From contig CACHQX010000006.1 of NCBI GenBank assembly GCA_902582235.1, positions 1 to 32,806 on the forward strand: 32,806 nt of DNA. The letters are read 5' to 3'. Each line of letters opens with the position of its first letter. Positions within the stretch are counted from its first letter, which is position 1. The notes below the pieces were generated by a model. The model made no database searches. It had not been told where the DNA came from and worked only from the letters and a program-made list of their open reading frames with translations. This document shows, one piece after another, positions 18,624 through 30,002 of the stretch. The translations under genes and the position numbers were made by a program. Source of the DNA: an uncultured Pelagibacteraceae bacterium. Its GTDB lineage: Bacteria > Pseudomonadota > Alphaproteobacteria > Pelagibacterales > Pelagibacteraceae.

Positions 18624-18995
18624 TTACTTACCTTTCTTTGCTCCATATTTAGATCTTTGTTGTTTTCTTCCCGTTACACCTTGAGTGTCTAGATTACCTC
18701 TTAATATATGATATCGAACTCCTGGTAAGTCTTTTACTCTACCACCTCTTATTAAAACAACTGAGTGTTCTTGAAGATTGTGTCCTTCACCAGGTATATA
18801 GGAAGTTACTTCATGGCCGTTTGAAAGTCTTACCCTTGCGACTTTTCTTAAAGCTGAGTTAGGTTTTTTAGGAGTTGTTGTATAAACTTTTACGCAGACA
18901 CCTCTCTTCTGTGGAGATTTCTCTAATGCAGGGACTCTATCCCTTGCCTTAGGCTTAATTCTTTTTTTTCTTAACAATTGGTTAATTGTTGGCAT
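18624..18995 (-). CDS. rpsL: 30S ribosomal protein S12
   Basis: Decoding-centre protein and target of streptomycin-resistance mutations. The start ATG at 18993-18995 gives 123 aa beginning [12 protein letters not shown], the invariant family start. An upstream in-frame extension to 19073 would add 26 unrelated residues and is rejected. Lys43 ([11 protein letters not shown]) and Lys88 (GGRVKDLPG) are both present, so the wild-type streptomycin-sensitive residues are seen. Asp89 is the residue that RimO methylthiolates in E. coli. No Shine-Dalgarno is visible (AATATAATTATT before ATG). It is the first gene after the str promoter. Confidence 0.98.
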   Translation of the reverse strand: MPTINQLLRKKRIKPKARDRVPALEKSPQKRGVCVKVYTTTPKKPNSALRKVARVRLSNGHEVTSYIPGEGHNLQEHSVVLIRGGRVKDLPGVRYHILRGNLDTQGVTGRKQQRSKYGAKKGK

Positions 18996-19038
18996 AATAA
19001 TTATATTTTGGATGAAATATTCTAGTGACCTGCGTATG

Positions 19039-19066
19039 GTAGCGTTTAGTGCTACAAGGGCACTAC
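19039..19066 (-). promoter_or_regulatory. Competing hairpins in the rpsL leader
   Basis: Read on the minus strand, TAGTGC (19060-19065) can pair with GCACTA (19047-19052) across a 7-nt loop. GTAGC (19051-19055) can pair with GCTAC (19039-19043), also across 7 nt. Both use bases 19051-19052 and so exclude each other. A third pairing, GTAGTG (19061-19066) with CGCTAC (19039-19044) including one G-U pair, is also possible. The segment lies in the predicted 87-nt leader between the str promoter and rpsL. A regulatory switch is conceivable, but the stems are short and the evidence is sequence complementarity only. Confidence 0.35.
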
Positions 19067-19088
19067 ATTCCAACCAAAATTCTTGGTG

Positions 19089-19116
19089 AAAATACTACAG
19101 TTTTGTGATTTGTCAA
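19089..19116 (-). promoter_or_regulatory. Sigma-70-type promoter upstream of rpsL (str operon)
   Basis: A perfect TTGACA (19111-19116, minus strand) is followed by a 16-bp spacer and TATTTT (19089-19094), matching the -10 consensus at four of six positions. Transcription would start near 19082, about 87 nt before the rpsL ATG. The site lies in the longest gap (18996-19145, 150 bp) of the minus-strand cluster, directly after rpoC. No terminator is seen between rpoC and this promoter, so read-through from rpoBC probably adds to it. Confidence 0.65.
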
Positions 19117-19145
19117 ACTAAAACGAGGAATTTCAAGCTAAATTA

Positions 19146-22100
19146 TTATTGATTTATAGGGGTTTCAGGCTGTTCGATCTTTTCTTGCTCAGCAATGAAT
19201 TTTTGATCGTCATCAAGGGCTTTTTTGTTCCACTTGTTCTTAATCGAGCCTGTTCCAGCAGGAACTAACCTACCAACTATCACATTCTCTTTTAATCCAA
19301 CTAACGTGTCAACCTTACCTCTGATAGCTGCGTCAGTAAGAACTCGTGTTGTCTCCTGGAATGAAGCTGCAGATATAAAGGAGTCTGTTTGTAAAGATGC
19401 TTTGGTAATACCCATCAGAACTCTGTCGCCGGTAGCTGGTTTTTTTCCATCTTTTTTAAGTTGTTCATTCATACTATCAAATTTAAATCTATCAATAATT
19501 TCACCTGGTAATAAATCAGAGTCACCAGATGTTTTGATCTCAACCTTTTTTAACATCTGTCTTAAAATAGTCTCTATATGTTTATCATTTATTATTACTC
19601 CCTGTAATCTATAAACTTCTTGTACCTGGTTTACAAAATATTCAGTCAATTCTTCAATACCTAATATTCTTAAAATATCATGTGGTAAAGGTTGTCCATC
19701 TAATAAATATTCTCCTTTTTTAATTTCTTCACCTTGGTTAAAATTAATATGTTTTCCTTTTGGAATTAAATAGTTTGAGCTTTCACCGTTTGATGAAACA
19801 ATTGAAACTCTTTGTTTTCCACGTACTTCTTTACCAAAAATTACTTTACCGTTATTTTCAGCAATTATTGCACTGTCTTTTGCTTTACGCGCCTCAAATA
19901 ATTCAGCAACTCTAGGTAGACCTCCAGTAATATCTTTTGTTTTCGAAGTTTCCTTAGGTAAACGCGCTATTACATCACCAGCATAAATTTTTTGTCCGTC
20001 TCGTACTGAAAGAATTGAGTCTGGTACTAAATAATATCTAGCTTCATTGTCATCGGCCTTTTTAATAACATTTCCTTTTTCATCTCTAAGAGTAATTCTT
20101 GGTTTTAAATCTGTATTTTTTGATTGAGATCTCCAGTCAATTACTGATTTTGATGAAATACCAGTTGTGTCATCAAGTGTTTCAGATATTGAAACACCAT
20201 CTATTAGATCAACGAAATTTGCTATTCCACTTTTTTCGGCTATTACTGGTGTTGTATATGGATCCCACTCACATATTTTAGAATTTTTCTTAACTTTTTC
20301 ATCATTTTTGAAAAATAGTTTTGATCCATAAGGAACTTTGTAAATTGCAATTTGCACACCTTTCTCGTCTTCTAAACTAATTTGTGTATTTCTACCCATT
20401 ACAATCAAATTTTTCTTAGAGTCTTCAAGGAGATTGGTGTTTATTATTTTTAATATTCCATCACTTTTACTTATAATTTGAGAGTCTTGTTTAATTGATG
20501 CTGTTCCTCCGACGTGAAAAGTTCTCATTGTTAATTGGGTTCCTGGTTCACCTATTGACTGTGCGGAGATCATACCAATTGCTTCTCCAACATTAACCAT
20601 TTTACCTCTTGAAAGATCTCTACCATAACTCATTGCACAAACACCAACTTTTGATCCACAAGTAATAACTGAGTATACTTTAATTGATTTTACACCTGCA
20701 GCATCTATTTTTTCGCAACCGGACTCATTAATCATTTCACCCTTTTTAATTATAACATCGCCTGTTATTGGGTTTTTTACATCTGTAGCCACTACTCTTC
20801 CCAAAGCTCTTTCTGATAAACTTACTATTATATTTCCACCTTCAATAATTTCAGACAAATTTATACTTCCAGGTTTTTTACAATCACAATCTTTCTTTGT
20901 TACGGTTAAATCCTGTGCGACATCACATAATCGTCTTGTTAGATAACCTGAATTAGCAGTTTTTAATGCAGTGTCGGCTAATCCTTTTCTAGCACCGTGA
21001 GTAGAATTAAAGTACTCAAGAGCTGTTAAACCTTCTTTAAAGTTAGATGTAATTGGTGACTCAATAATTTCACCTGATGGTTTTGCAATTAAACCTCTCA
21101 TACCAGCTAATTGTTTCATCTGAGCAGCGGAACCTCTTGCACCAGAGTCTGCCATCATGAAAACTGAATTAATATCTAGTCCTTTTTCAGATTTATTAGT
21201 TGCTGATATTCCTTTCATCATTTCGGATGCAACTTTGTCAGTACATTTAGACCAAGCATCAACCACTTTGTTGTATTTTTCACCTCTAGTAATTAATCCC
21301 TCAGAGTATTGGTTTTCATAATCTTTTATTAATTGCTTAGTTTCATCGATTAACTGCTCTTTATTATTAGGTATAATTAGATCATCTTTGCCAAAAGAAA
21401 TACCTGCCTTAAACGCATGCTTAAATCCAAGATCTTTCAATTTATCACAGAAAATTACAGTGCTTTTTTGACCTGTATATCTAAAAACAAAATCAATTAT
21501 TTCCGAAACTACTTTTTTAGGTAAAATTCTGTCAATTAAAGAAAATTTGATGTCTTTATTTTTCGGTAAAAGATTTGCTAATAAAAATCTACCAGCTGTA
21601 CTAGTATGTTTTTCAAATACTTGATTACCTTTTTCATCAATAGTTTCAAATCTAGATATAATCCTTGAGTGTATTTTTATTTTTCCAGACTCTAAACCTT
21701 GCTCTATTTCAGAATTATTTACAAAATAACCTTCAATTTTCTTCTCTTGATATGGTGGGAGAGACAAATAGTAAATTCCAAGTATCATATCCTGACTTGG
21801 CACTATAATTGGCTTTCCGTTTGATGGACTTAAAATATTATTTGTAGACATCATTAAAACTCTAGCTTCTAATTGAGCTTCTAAACTTAATGGGATGTGT
21901 ACTGCCATTTGATCTCCATCAAAATCAGCATTAAACGCGGCACAAGTTAGTGGATGTAATTCAATTGCGTCTCCTTCTATCAATTTAGGTTCAAAGGCTT
22001 GAACACCTAACCTATGAAGTGTTGGCGCCCTATTTAGTATAACAGGATGTTCCCTAACAATAACTTCTAAAGCATCCCAAACAGCATTAGTTTCTTTTTC

Positions 22101-23315
22101 AACTAGTTTCTTAGCTTGTTTAATTGTAGACGCTAAACCAAGTTTGTTAAGTCTTGCATATAAAAAAGGTTTGAATAGTTCTAGGGCCATTTTTTTTGGC
22201 AAACCACATTCATGAAGTTTAAGATCTGGACCGACTACTATTACTGACCTTCCAGAATAATCTACTCTTTTACCTAAGAGGTTCTGTCTAAATCTACCTT
22301 GTTTACCTTTAAGCATTTCTGCTAAAGATTTTAGTGGACGTTTTCCAGTTCCCGTAATTACTCTTCCTCTTCTTCCGTTATCAAATAGGGCATCAACAGA
22401 CTCTTGCAACATTCTTTTTTCATTTCTTACAATTATATCCGGAGCCTTAAGATCCATTAATCTTTTAAGTCGATTATTTCTATTTATAACTCTTCTATAT
22501 AAATCATTTAAATCTGAAGTAGCAAATCTACCTCCATCTAATGGCACTAAAGGTCTGAGCTCTGGTGGTATCACGGGTATTATTGTTAAAATCATCCACT
22601 CAGGTTTGTTCCCAGTTTTAATAAATGAATCTATTAATTTTAACCTTTTTATTGATCTTTCTTCTGAAACTTTAGACTTTGTTTCATTAATATTTTTTAC
22701 AAGTATTTCTCTTTCTTGTTCTAAGTTTATATTCTTTAGTATATCTAGTATGGCTTCTGCTCCAATACCTGCGGTAAAAGATTCATCACCATATTCATTT
22801 TGATATTTTATTAACTCATCTTCAGACAATAATTGGTTCTTTTTTAAACCTGTAAGGCCAGGTTCAATAACTATAAAATTTTCAAAGTAAAGAACTCTTT
22901 CAACCTCTTTTAGCTTCATATCGATTGCTAAAGAAATTCTACTTGGTAAAGATTTAAGGAACCATATATGTGCTACTGGTGTCGCAAGATTAATATGGCC
23001 CATTCTCTCACGTCTGACATTTGATTTAGTAACTTCAACACCACACTTTTCACATATAATACCTCTGAACTTCATTCTTTTATATTTTCCACACAAGCAT
23101 TCGTAATCTTTAATAGGTCCAAAAATTCTTGCGCAGAATAGACCATCTTTTTCTGGTCTAAATGTTCTATAGTTAATTGTTTCAGGTTTTTTAATTTCAC
23201 CATATGTCCATGACTTTATTTTTTCAGGACTTGCTAATGAAATTTTAATACTATTAAAGTTTTGTGAATCTGATATTTCTGTGTTTTTAAATAAATCTTT
23301 AAGTTCTTTTTTCAT
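19146..23315 (-). CDS. rpoC: DNA-directed RNA polymerase subunit beta'
   Basis: Catalytic subunit of RNA polymerase, 1389 aa. The N-terminal zinc ribbon has Cys73, Cys75, Cys88 and Cys91. The active-site motif NADFDGD is at 462-468, its three Asp residues holding the catalytic Mg2+. The bridge-helix and trigger-loop region includes [20 protein letters not shown] (916-935). The second zinc site known in E. coli (Cys814, 888, 895, 898) is represented by Cys810, Cys886 and Cys893, but the fourth ligand is Ser896 (codon at 20628-20630). An extra Cys812 is next to Cys810. It starts 2 nt after rpoB. Confidence 0.99.
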   Translation of the reverse strand: MKKELKDLFKNTEISDSQNFNSIKISLASPEKIKSWTYGEIKKPETINYRTFRPEKDGLFCARIFGPIKDYECLCGKYKRMKFRGIICEKCGVEVTKSNVRRERMGHINLATPVAHIWFLKSLPSRISLAIDMKLKEVERVLYFENFIVIEPGLTGLKKNQLLSEDELIKYQNEYGDESFTAGIGAEAILDILKNINLEQEREILVKNINETKSKVSEERSIKRLKLIDSFIKTGNKPEWMILTIIPVIPPELRPLVPLDGGRFATSDLNDLYRRVINRNNRLKRLMDLKAPDIIVRNEKRMLQESVDALFDNGRRGRVITGTGKRPLKSLAEMLKGKQGRFRQNLLGKRVDYSGRSVIVVGPDLKLHECGLPKKMALELFKPFLYARLNKLGLASTIKQAKKLVEKETNAVWDALEVIVREHPVILNRAPTLHRLGVQAFEPKLIEGDAIELHPLTCAAFNADFDGDQMAVHIPLSLEAQLEARVLMMSTNNILSPSNGKPIIVPSQDMILGIYYLSLPPYQEKKIEGYFVNNSEIEQGLESGKIKIHSRIISRFETIDEKGNQVFEKHTSTAGRFLLANLLPKNKDIKFSLIDRILPKKVVSEIIDFVFRYTGQKSTVIFCDKLKDLGFKHAFKAGISFGKDDLIIPNNKEQLIDETKQLIKDYENQYSEGLITRGEKYNKVVDAWSKCTDKVASEMMKGISATNKSEKGLDINSVFMMADSGARGSAAQMKQLAGMRGLIAKPSGEIIESPITSNFKEGLTALEYFNSTHGARKGLADTALKTANSGYLTRRLCDVAQDLTVTKKDCDCKKPGSINLSEIIEGGNIIVSLSERALGRVVATDVKNPITGDVIIKKGEMINESGCEKIDAAGVKSIKVYSVITCGSKVGVCAMSYGRDLSRGKMVNVGEAIGMISAQSIGEPGTQLTMRTFHVGGTASIKQDSQIISKSDGILKIINTNLLEDSKKNLIVMGRNTQISLEDEKGVQIAIYKVPYGSKLFFKNDEKVKKNSKICEWDPYTTPVIAEKSGIANFVDLIDGVSISETLDDTTGISSKSVIDWRSQSKNTDLKPRITLRDEKGNVIKKADDNEARYYLVPDSILSVRDGQKIYAGDVIARLPKETSKTKDITGGLPRVAELFEARKAKDSAIIAENNGKVIFGKEVRGKQRVSIVSSNGESSNYLIPKGKHINFNQGEEIKKGEYLLDGQPLPHDILRILGIEELTEYFVNQVQEVYRLQGVIINDKHIETILRQMLKKVEIKTSGDSDLLPGEIIDRFKFDSMNEQLKKDGKKPATGDRVLMGITKASLQTDSFISAASFQETTRVLTDAAIRGKVDTLVGLKENVIVGRLVPAGTGSIKNKWNKKALDDDQKFIAEQEKIEQPETPINQ

Positions 23316-23317
23316 AA

Positions 23318-26300
23318 TTAATTAAGCTCAACATTTAATGCTAAAGATTTAATTTCTTTAACTAGTACGTTGAATGACTCAGGTATTCCTGACTCAAAAT
23401 TTTCCTCACCTTTCACAATTGTTTCATAAACTTTCACTCTACCAGCAACATCGTCAGATTTTACTGTAAGAATTTCTTGAAGTGTATAAGAAGCTCCATA
23501 TGCTTCTAAGGCCCATACTTCCATTTCACCAAATCTTTGACCACCTAATTGAGCTTTTCCACCTAGCGGTTGTTGAGTTACTAAACTGTACGGTCCAGTA
23601 GATCTAGCATGAATTTTGTCTTCTACAAGGTGATGTAATTTCAACATATATATAGTACCAACTGTTACATCTCTATCAAATTTTTCTCCAGTTCTTCCAT
23701 CCCATAAAGGGGTTTGACCAGTCTTGGGTAATTTAGCTAAATCAAGCATATCAGTTACATCTTTTTCTTTAGCGCCATCAAACACCGGTGTAGAAATTGG
23801 AACGCCACTCATTAAATTTTCACATAAATCAGAGAATTCATTTTTAGTTAATTTTTCTATAGAATTTTCTAATATTTCTTTTCCATAGACAGATTTTAGA
23901 AATTCTTTAATTTTTTGCGACATTTCTAATTTTCTTTGATTTTCATTAATTAAATCTTTTAATTTATCTCCAAGTTCAGTACATGCCCAACCCAAATGAG
24001 TTTCTAAAATTTGGCCAACATTCATCCTGCTTGGTACACCAAGAGGATTTAATACGATGTCAACAGGTTTTCCATTTTCTCTATATGGCATGTCTTCTAC
24101 AGGAACAATTTTACTCACTACTCCTTTATTACCGTGTCTTCCTGACATTTTATCTCCAGGTCTTAATCTTCTCTTTATGGCCACGAAAACCTTCACCATC
24201 TTCATCACACTTGGTAATAAATCATCACCTTGCCTTATTTTTAAAACTTTATCCTCAAACCTTTCTTTAATATCTTGACTTGCATTTTGATATTGTTCTC
24301 TCAATTTCTCTAGTATATCACTTTTACTAGCATCTCTAACATTCATTTTAAAAATTTCTGATATTGGAATTTCATTTATGTTATTATGATCTAATGTATC
24401 ACCCTGATTTAAATTCTTAATTTTTTTAGAAAGTTGTGTGCCCGATAGAATTTGAGCTGCTCTTTGTTTAATGCTTCGCTCTAAAATTTCTTCTTCTACC
24501 AACTTATCTTGTTGAACTAAATCTATATCAGCTCTTTCAATTGTAATAGATCTTTCATCTTTCTCTATTCCATGTCTATTAAAAACTCGTACATCAACCA
24601 CTATACCTCCACTTCCACTTGGCATTTTTAATGAAGTATCTGTAACATCAATTGCTTTCTCGCCAAAAATAGATCTTAATAATTTTTCTTCTGGTCCTGA
24701 CGCTGTGTCACCTTTTGGAGTAACTTTACCTACTAATATATCCCCTGGTTTTACCTCTGCACCAATATAAACAACTCCTGACTCGTCTAAATTTTTCAAA
24801 GCTTCCTCATTCACATTCGGAATATCTCTTGTTATATCTTCTTCACCAAGTTTGGTATCTCTAGCCATAACTTCATATTCTTCAATGTGCACTGAAGTAA
24901 ATACATCATCAGTAACACATCTCTCTGATATTAATATTGAATCTTCAAAATTGTATCCCTGCCATGGCATAAAAGCCACTGTTACGTTTTTTCCAAGTGC
25001 TAGTTCGCCAATTTTTGTTGAAGGACCATCTGCAATAATATCTCCACGTTTTACTTTATCACCTACTCTAACTAAAGGTTTTTGATTTATACAAGTATTT
25101 TGATTAGACCTTTTAAATTTTTGCAAATTATAAATGTCAACACCTGATTTAGAAAAATCAGTTTCACTTATCGCCTTAATTACAATTCTTTTACCATCAA
25201 TTTTGTCAACAACTCCATCTCTTTTTGCAACAATTGTTACGCCCGAGTCTAAAGCGACATCGCTTTCTATACCTGTGCCCACCAAAGGTGACTCTGGTTT
25301 CAAAAGAGGTACCGCCTGTCTCATCATATTAGAGCCCATAAGCGCTCTATTGGCATCGTCGTTTTCAAGAAATGGTATTAAAGAGGCGGCTACTGAAACT
25401 AATTGTTTTGGTGAAACGTCAATATAATCTATGTTCTCAGGTTTTGATAAAATAAAGTTTAAATTTTGCCTACTTGAGACTAAATCTTCAGTAAATTTAC
25501 CATTCTTATCAACTTTTGAATTAGCTTGTGCAATAGTAAACTTTGTTTCTTCCATTGCTGATAAATATTCTATTTTTTCTTGAACAACACCACTAACCAC
25601 TTTTCTGTAAGGTGACTCTATAAAACCATATTTATTAATTTTTGAATAAGTTGATAAACTATTTATTAATCCGATATTTGGTCCCTCAGGTGTCTCAATT
25701 GGACAAATTCTTCCATAATGAGTTGGATGAACGTCCCTTACTTCAAAACCAGCTCTTTCTCTTGTTAAACCACCAGGTCCTAGAGCTGAGACTCTTCTTT
25801 TATGAGTTATTTCTGACAAAGGATTTGTTTGATCCATAAATTGTGATAACTGAGAGGTTGCAAAAAAATCTTTCAAAGAAATTGTTAATGGTTTTGCGTT
25901 AATCAAATCTTGGGGCATTGCTGACTCGATATCAAGAGTTGTCATTTTTTCTTTAATAGCTCTTTCCATTCTGTAAACACCTATTCTTGCTTGGTTTTCC
26001 ACTAATTCACCAACAGATCTTACCCTTCTATTTCCTAAATGATCTATGTCATCAACTTCATCTTTACCATCTCTTAAATCAAGCATTTTTTTTGTAATCG
26101 CTACAACATCATCAGTTCTTAAAATTGTAATTTTGTCTGAACAATCTAAATTTAATCTTGAATTTAATTTAACTCTACCGACATCAGAAAGATCATATCT
26201 ATCTGAGCTAAAAAAAAGATTGTTAAATATTTGTGTAGCAATTTCAATTGTTGGGGGTTCACCTGGTCTTAAAATTTTATAAATTTCATTAATTGCATCA

Positions 26301-27400
26301 TTTTTGGAGTTATTTTTATCATTAAATAAGGTTTGTAAAAGGTATGGACCTTTATTGATTGCATTTGTATATGCGAGTTCTAAAGAAAATATCTTGGCTT
26401 CTACAAACTTTTCAATTATTGTATCATTAATTTCTAAACCTATTTTAAATTCATCCTCACCAATTTTAACATCTTTAATTAAGTATTTTCCCAACAAGTA
26501 TTCATTGGATACATAAATTTCTTTAAGGCCATCCGAAGCTAGTTTTTTTGCCTTTAAAAAGTTTATCTTTTCACCTTTTTTAATAATAGTCTTTTTACTC
26601 TTTGCATCGATTATTTCTTCAGTAAAATTTTTAGACTTATAATTTTCAGGATTGAATTTAGTTTTCCATTTCTTTTCCTTTTCGTCATAGGAATAAATTT
26701 CTTTTTCATAAAATTCTTTAACGATATCACTTTTATTAAACCCTAGAGCAAGTAGCAAAGTAGAAACAAGTATTTTTTTCTTTCGATCGACCCTAAAATA
26801 CAATAAATCTTTTACATCAAACTCGAAATCGAGCCAAGAACCTCTGTTAGGAATAACTCTACAATTAAATAATAATTTTCCACTTGCGTGAGATTTACCT
26901 TTATCATGATCAAAAAAAACACCTGGACTTCTGTGCATTTGATTGACTACTACTCGTTGTACTCCGTTTGTAATAAAAGTCCCGCTATTTGTCATCATCG
27001 GAACTTCACCCATATAAACCTCTTGTTCTTTTGCTGATAAAATATCTTTAGTGTTGTTTTCCTGATTTATTTCGTAAACAACTAGTCGTAGATTACATTT
27101 TAATGCTGAAGAATAAGTAAGACCTCTTTGTATACATTCTTCTACATCAAATTTTGGTTTTTCTAATCTGTAACTTACATACTCTAAAGTAGCTTTATCA
27201 TTTAGATCTTCTATTGGAAAGATACTTTTAAAAACACGGTCGAAACCTTTAATAAACTGAGGAGCTACATCCTCTTTAAATTCGGTAAGTTCCTTGTAAG
27301 AATTTTTTTGAACTTCAATTAGGTTTGGTATTGATAAGCCTTCTTTTAATTTTCCAAAGTTTTTTCTTATATTTTTTTTTTTAGTAAAAGATAGTTGCAT
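23318..27400 (-). CDS. rpoB: DNA-directed RNA polymerase subunit beta
   Basis: Second large catalytic subunit, 1360 aa, target of rifampicin. The rifampicin pocket reads [20 protein letters not shown] followed by [10 protein letters not shown]. The positions most often mutated in resistant strains (Gln513, Asp516, His526, Arg529, Ser531 in E. coli numbering) are wild type; one neighbour is Thr where E. coli has Asn. [19 protein letters not shown] and the C-terminal [20 protein letters not shown] are conserved and close the active site with beta'. It is preceded by a hairpin in the 50-bp gap after rplL. Confidence 0.99.
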   Translation of the reverse strand: MQLSFTKKKNIRKNFGKLKEGLSIPNLIEVQKNSYKELTEFKEDVAPQFIKGFDRVFKSIFPIEDLNDKATLEYVSYRLEKPKFDVEECIQRGLTYSSALKCNLRLVVYEINQENNTKDILSAKEQEVYMGEVPMMTNSGTFITNGVQRVVVNQMHRSPGVFFDHDKGKSHASGKLLFNCRVIPNRGSWLDFEFDVKDLLYFRVDRKKKILVSTLLLALGFNKSDIVKEFYEKEIYSYDEKEKKWKTKFNPENYKSKNFTEEIIDAKSKKTIIKKGEKINFLKAKKLASDGLKEIYVSNEYLLGKYLIKDVKIGEDEFKIGLEINDTIIEKFVEAKIFSLELAYTNAINKGPYLLQTLFNDKNNSKNDAINEIYKILRPGEPPTIEIATQIFNNLFFSSDRYDLSDVGRVKLNSRLNLDCSDKITILRTDDVVAITKKMLDLRDGKDEVDDIDHLGNRRVRSVGELVENQARIGVYRMERAIKEKMTTLDIESAMPQDLINAKPLTISLKDFFATSQLSQFMDQTNPLSEITHKRRVSALGPGGLTRERAGFEVRDVHPTHYGRICPIETPEGPNIGLINSLSTYSKINKYGFIESPYRKVVSGVVQEKIEYLSAMEETKFTIAQANSKVDKNGKFTEDLVSSRQNLNFILSKPENIDYIDVSPKQLVSVAASLIPFLENDDANRALMGSNMMRQAVPLLKPESPLVGTGIESDVALDSGVTIVAKRDGVVDKIDGKRIVIKAISETDFSKSGVDIYNLQKFKRSNQNTCINQKPLVRVGDKVKRGDIIADGPSTKIGELALGKNVTVAFMPWQGYNFEDSILISERCVTDDVFTSVHIEEYEVMARDTKLGEEDITRDIPNVNEEALKNLDESGVVYIGAEVKPGDILVGKVTPKGDTASGPEEKLLRSIFGEKAIDVTDTSLKMPSGSGGIVVDVRVFNRHGIEKDERSITIERADIDLVQQDKLVEEEILERSIKQRAAQILSGTQLSKKIKNLNQGDTLDHNNINEIPISEIFKMNVRDASKSDILEKLREQYQNASQDIKERFEDKVLKIRQGDDLLPSVMKMVKVFVAIKRRLRPGDKMSGRHGNKGVVSKIVPVEDMPYRENGKPVDIVLNPLGVPSRMNVGQILETHLGWACTELGDKLKDLINENQRKLEMSQKIKEFLKSVYGKEILENSIEKLTKNEFSDLCENLMSGVPISTPVFDGAKEKDVTDMLDLAKLPKTGQTPLWDGRTGEKFDRDVTVGTIYMLKLHHLVEDKIHARSTGPYSLVTQQPLGGKAQLGGQRFGEMEVWALEAYGASYTLQEILTVKSDDVAGRVKVYETIVKGEENFESGIPESFNVLVKEIKSLALNVELN

Positions 27401-27409
27401 TTATTCCAA

Positions 27410-27430
27410 CTGCTTTAAAAAATAAAGCAG
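27410..27430 (-). promoter_or_regulatory. Hairpin between rplL and rpoB
   Basis: In the 50-nt gap the minus-strand RNA has an 8-bp perfect stem, CTGCTTTA (27423-27430) with TAAAGCAG (27410-27417), and a five-U loop. No U tract follows it; the sequence continues with TTGGAATAAATG, the rpoB start region. It is therefore not a standard intrinsic terminator. In E. coli the same gap holds a partial terminator and an RNase III site that set the ratio of L7/L12 to polymerase; a similar role here is an inference. Confidence 0.55.
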
Positions 27431-27450
27431 CCTATAATTTTTTTAATTCT

Positions 27451-27825
27451 TTATTTAAGCTCTACTTTAGCGCCAGCTGCCTCAAGTTTTTTCTTCATCT
27501 CCTCGGCATCTTTTTTGCTTACACCAGATTTAATTTCTTTTGGTGCACCCTCAACTAAGTCTTTAGCTTCTTTTAAACCAAGTGCTGTAACTGCTCTAAC
27601 TTCTTTAATAACGTTAATTTTTTTATCCCCTGCTGAAGCTAGTACAACTGTAAATTCATTTTTTTCTTCTGCAGGTGCTCCTCCAGCTGCTGCTCCCGCT
27701 GCTGGTGCTGCTACTGCTGCTGCTGCTGTAACACCCCATTTTTCCTCAAGCTGCTTTGATAATTCAGCTGCTTCTACAACTGTTAATTTAGATAGTTCGT
27801 CTATGATTTTATTTAAGTCCGCCAT
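27451..27825 (-). CDS. rplL: 50S ribosomal protein L7/L12
   Basis: Stalk protein that recruits translation GTPases; several copies bind L10. The product has 124 aa. The N-terminal dimerisation domain is about 1-33, and an alanine/glycine-rich hinge (about 35-52) follows. The C-terminal domain carries [40 protein letters not shown] and ends [12 protein letters not shown]. An AGGA stands about 10 nt before the ATG. It lies 17 nt after rplJ, the conserved order. Confidence 0.99.
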   Translation of the reverse strand: MADLNKIIDELSKLTVVEAAELSKQLEEKWGVTAAAAVAAPAAGAAAGGAPAEEKNEFTVVLASAGDKKINVIKEVRAVTALGLKEAKDLVEGAPKEIKSGVSKKDAEEMKKKLEAAGAKVELK

Positions 27826-27842
27826 AACAAATATGTCCTAAG

Positions 27843-28352
27843 TTATTTTTTTGATTTTTCGAGCGCTAAAATAGCGATTTTTGAGCCCGGTGCAAGCAAA
27901 ATACTTGCGATTTTTTGTGCTGGAGAGCTTAAAATACCAACGATTTTTGCTCTTGCCTCATCCAAGGTCGGCAAAGTTGCAATATTTTTAACACCCGCAA
28001 CATCTAATAGGTCTTTACCCATTATACCACCAAGAATTTTTAGATTTTGATTCTCTTTTGAAAAATTAGTTAAAATTTTTGCTGAGGTTATTGCGTCATC
28101 TGACATTGCGACAGCTGTCGGACCTGAGAACAAATTTGATAAATCTTTTCTGCTCGTCTTTTCCAGAGCTAATTTTGTGATTCTATTTTTTGTGATTTTA
28201 AATTGAATTCCATGTTCACGCATTTTTTTTCTTAATTCATCAAGTTGTTTAACTGTTAAACCTTGATAATGAGCTACAATAACTGCTTCAGCTTTGTCTA
28301 GCTGTGAGGACATTTCGCTAATGTAAACCTGTTTTTTTTCTTTACTCATCAT
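27843..28352 (-). CDS. rplJ: 50S ribosomal protein L10
   Basis: Base of the ribosomal stalk; binds 23S rRNA and the L7/L12 dimers through its C-terminal helix. The product has 169 aa. EAVIVAHYQGLTVKQLDELR, QFKITKNRITKLAL and the GPTAVAMSDD segment are family signatures. Two ATGs are adjacent (28350-28352 and 28347-28349); the second gives MSKEKKQVY and is as likely. Only 2 nt separate it from rplA, so the long L10-binding leader known in E. coli has no room here. Confidence 0.96.
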   Translation of the reverse strand: MMSKEKKQVYISEMSSQLDKAEAVIVAHYQGLTVKQLDELRKKMREHGIQFKITKNRITKLALEKTSRKDLSNLFSGPTAVAMSDDAITSAKILTNFSKENQNLKILGGIMGKDLLDVAGVKNIATLPTLDEARAKIVGILSSPAQKIASILLAPGSKIAILALEKSKK

Positions 28353-28354
28353 AA

Positions 28355-29044
28355 TTAAAAACTCTTTTCTAATTTTATCTTATATGAAACACCCATTGTA
28401 GAGGTAATATAAGTAGATTTGATTAAATCACCTTTTATTGTAAGGTTTGACTTTTCTTTCTCAAGTGAATTTATTACTGCATTAAAGTTTTTGATTAGTT
28501 TTTCGTCAGAAAAAGATTTTTTTCCAATACTTAGACCAATGTTCCCGTCTTTGTCATTTTTTAATTCAACCTGACCAGCTTTTGCATTCTTCACCGCTTC
28601 ACCGATTTTTTCTGTGACTGTACCTAACTTAGGATTAGGCATTAACCCTTTTGGTCCTAAAACTTTACCTAATTTTGATAGTTTAATCATCATTGATGAT
28701 GAGCAAATTAATTTTTCAAAATTCATTTCCCCATTTTTTATTTTTTCAATTAAGTCATCCCCGCCAACAAGATCTGCTCCAGATTCTTTTGCTTCTTTTA
28801 ATTTTCCTTCCTCGCATACAACCGCAACTTTTACTTTTTTGCCTGTTCCGCTAGGAAGATTAACCATAGATCTTAAATTAATTTCATTTTTTTTTTGTTT
28901 GTTGTTAATTAAAATATTTATATCTAGAGACTCATCAAATTTTGTAGTGCAATTTCCCTTAACTTTAGGTAGCAAATTATTTAAAGGCTCAGCCTTTAAA
29001 ATATTTGTTTTTTTTGGAAGTTTTTTAAATCTCTTTGAACTCAT
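28355..29044 (-). CDS. rplA: 50S ribosomal protein L1
   Basis: Mobile L1-stalk protein that helps release E-site tRNA; in E. coli it represses the L11 operon. The product has 229 aa. Signatures are INLRSMVNLPSGTGKKVKVA, ESGADLVGGDDLIEKI and the nearly invariant LGKVLGPKGLMPNPKLGTVT. The end has TSTMGVSYKIKL. The start shares one base with the rplK stop, so the two are probably coupled. Confidence 0.98.
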   Translation of the reverse strand: MSSKRFKKLPKKTNILKAEPLNNLLPKVKGNCTTKFDESLDINILINNKQKKNEINLRSMVNLPSGTGKKVKVAVVCEEGKLKEAKESGADLVGGDDLIEKIKNGEMNFEKLICSSSMMIKLSKLGKVLGPKGLMPNPKLGTVTEKIGEAVKNAKAGQVELKNDKDGNIGLSIGKKSFSDEKLIKNFNAVINSLEKEKSNLTIKGDLIKSTYITSTMGVSYKIKLEKSF

Positions 29045-29472
29045 TAGTCTTTTACCTCGATACCCATTGACCTTGCGGACCCGGCTATTATTTTTACAGC
29101 CTCCTCTAAGTCATGAGCGTTTAAATCAACCATTTTCTTTTTTGCTATTTCCTCAGCTTGTTTTTTTGTAATTGAAGCAACTATATTTCTTCCAGGTTCT
29201 TGAGAACCACTTTTTAATTTTGCTGCTTCTTTAATAAAGTGTGATGCTGGTGGTGATTTTATAATAAAATCAAATTTTTTGTCTTTATATACGGTTATTA
29301 CTACCGGTACCGGTTTGCCCATGAAACTTTTTGTTTTTTCATTAAATGCTTTGCAGAATTCCATAATATTAATACCTCTTTGACCTAAGGCCGGTCCAAC
29401 GGGAGGGGCAGGATTGGCCTGACCTCCATTGATTTGTAGTTTTACATATCCACTTATTTCTTTTTTTGCCAT
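29044..29472 (-). CDS. rplK: 50S ribosomal protein L11
   Basis: Protein of the GTPase-associated centre, needed for the stringent response through RelA. The product has 142 aa, the E. coli length. [20 protein letters not shown] and [20 protein letters not shown] (N-terminal domain) and the C-terminal RNA-binding domain with [13 protein letters not shown] are conserved. The proline pair near residues 23-24 is the thiostrepton/GTPase switch region in the family. It overlaps the nusG stop by one base. Confidence 0.99.
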   Translation of the reverse strand: MAKKEISGYVKLQINGGQANPAPPVGPALGQRGINIMEFCKAFNEKTKSFMGKPVPVVITVYKDKKFDFIIKSPPASHFIKEAAKLKSGSQEPGRNIVASITKKQAEEIAKKKMVDLNAHDLEEAVKIIAGSARSMGIEVKD

Positions 29473-30002
29473 TAACTTACCTTCTCAATCTGATTAAATT
29501 CCAGATCTACTGGTGTTGGTCTCCCAAAAATAGACACTGAAACTTTTACTCTTGATTTATCCTCATCAATATCTTCTATCATTCCAGAAAAAGATGCAAA
29601 AGGACCATCTACTACTTGAACTTTTTCCCCTACAGAATAATCTATTGTTGATTTTGATTGTGCGACACCATCTTTTATTTGACCTAAAATTTTTTCTATC
29701 TCTTTATCAGAAACAGGAACTGGAATGCCTTTGCTTCCTAAAAAACCACTTACTTTTTTAATTCCTTTAATCATGTGATAAATACTATTATCCATTTCGC
29801 TTTTTATTAGCACATATCCAGGAAAATACTTCTTTTTTCTTTGAACTCTTTTACCTCTTTTTACCTCAGTAACATCATGCGTCGGTACTATAATTTCCTC
29901 AAATTTATCGGATATTTTAGCTTTATCGGCCTCCTCTTTTATTAATTGAGCTACCTTATTCTCAAAGCTTGAATGTGATTGAACGATATACCAATTTTTC
30001 AT
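29472..30002 (-). CDS. nusG: Transcription termination/antitermination factor NusG
   Basis: Binds the beta' clamp helices through its N-terminal domain and Rho or S10 through its C-terminal KOW domain. The product has 176 aa. The NGN domain starts [18 protein letters not shown] and contains [16 protein letters not shown]. The KOW domain has [20 protein letters not shown]. All are family signatures. Its stop overlaps rplK by one base and its start overlaps the secE stop by one base. S10 (NusE), its link to the ribosome, is also encoded in this window. Confidence 0.98.
   Translation of the reverse strand: MKNWYIVQSHSSFENKVAQLIKEEADKAKISDKFEEIIVPTHDVTEVKRGKRVQRKKKYFPGYVLIKSEMDNSIYHMIKGIKKVSGFLGSKGIPVPVSDKEIEKILGQIKDGVAQSKSTIDYSVGEKVQVVDGPFASFSGMIEDIDEDKSRVKVSVSIFGRPTPVDLEFNQIEKVS

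Noticed and set aside
18996..19073. In-frame N-terminal extension of rpsL by 26 codons
   Set aside because: The added residues ([15 protein letters not shown]...) are not found in S12, which starts [11 protein letters not shown]; the extension also covers the predicted leader hairpins.
27700..27730. Short GCT/GCA-rich repeat resembling a microsatellite
   Set aside because: It is the alanine-rich hinge of L7/L12, normal for the family.
28614..29171. Plus-strand ORF of 185 codons
   Set aside because: It is antisense to rplA and rplK, both certain genes; the composition looks like a shadow frame and no ribosome site was noted.
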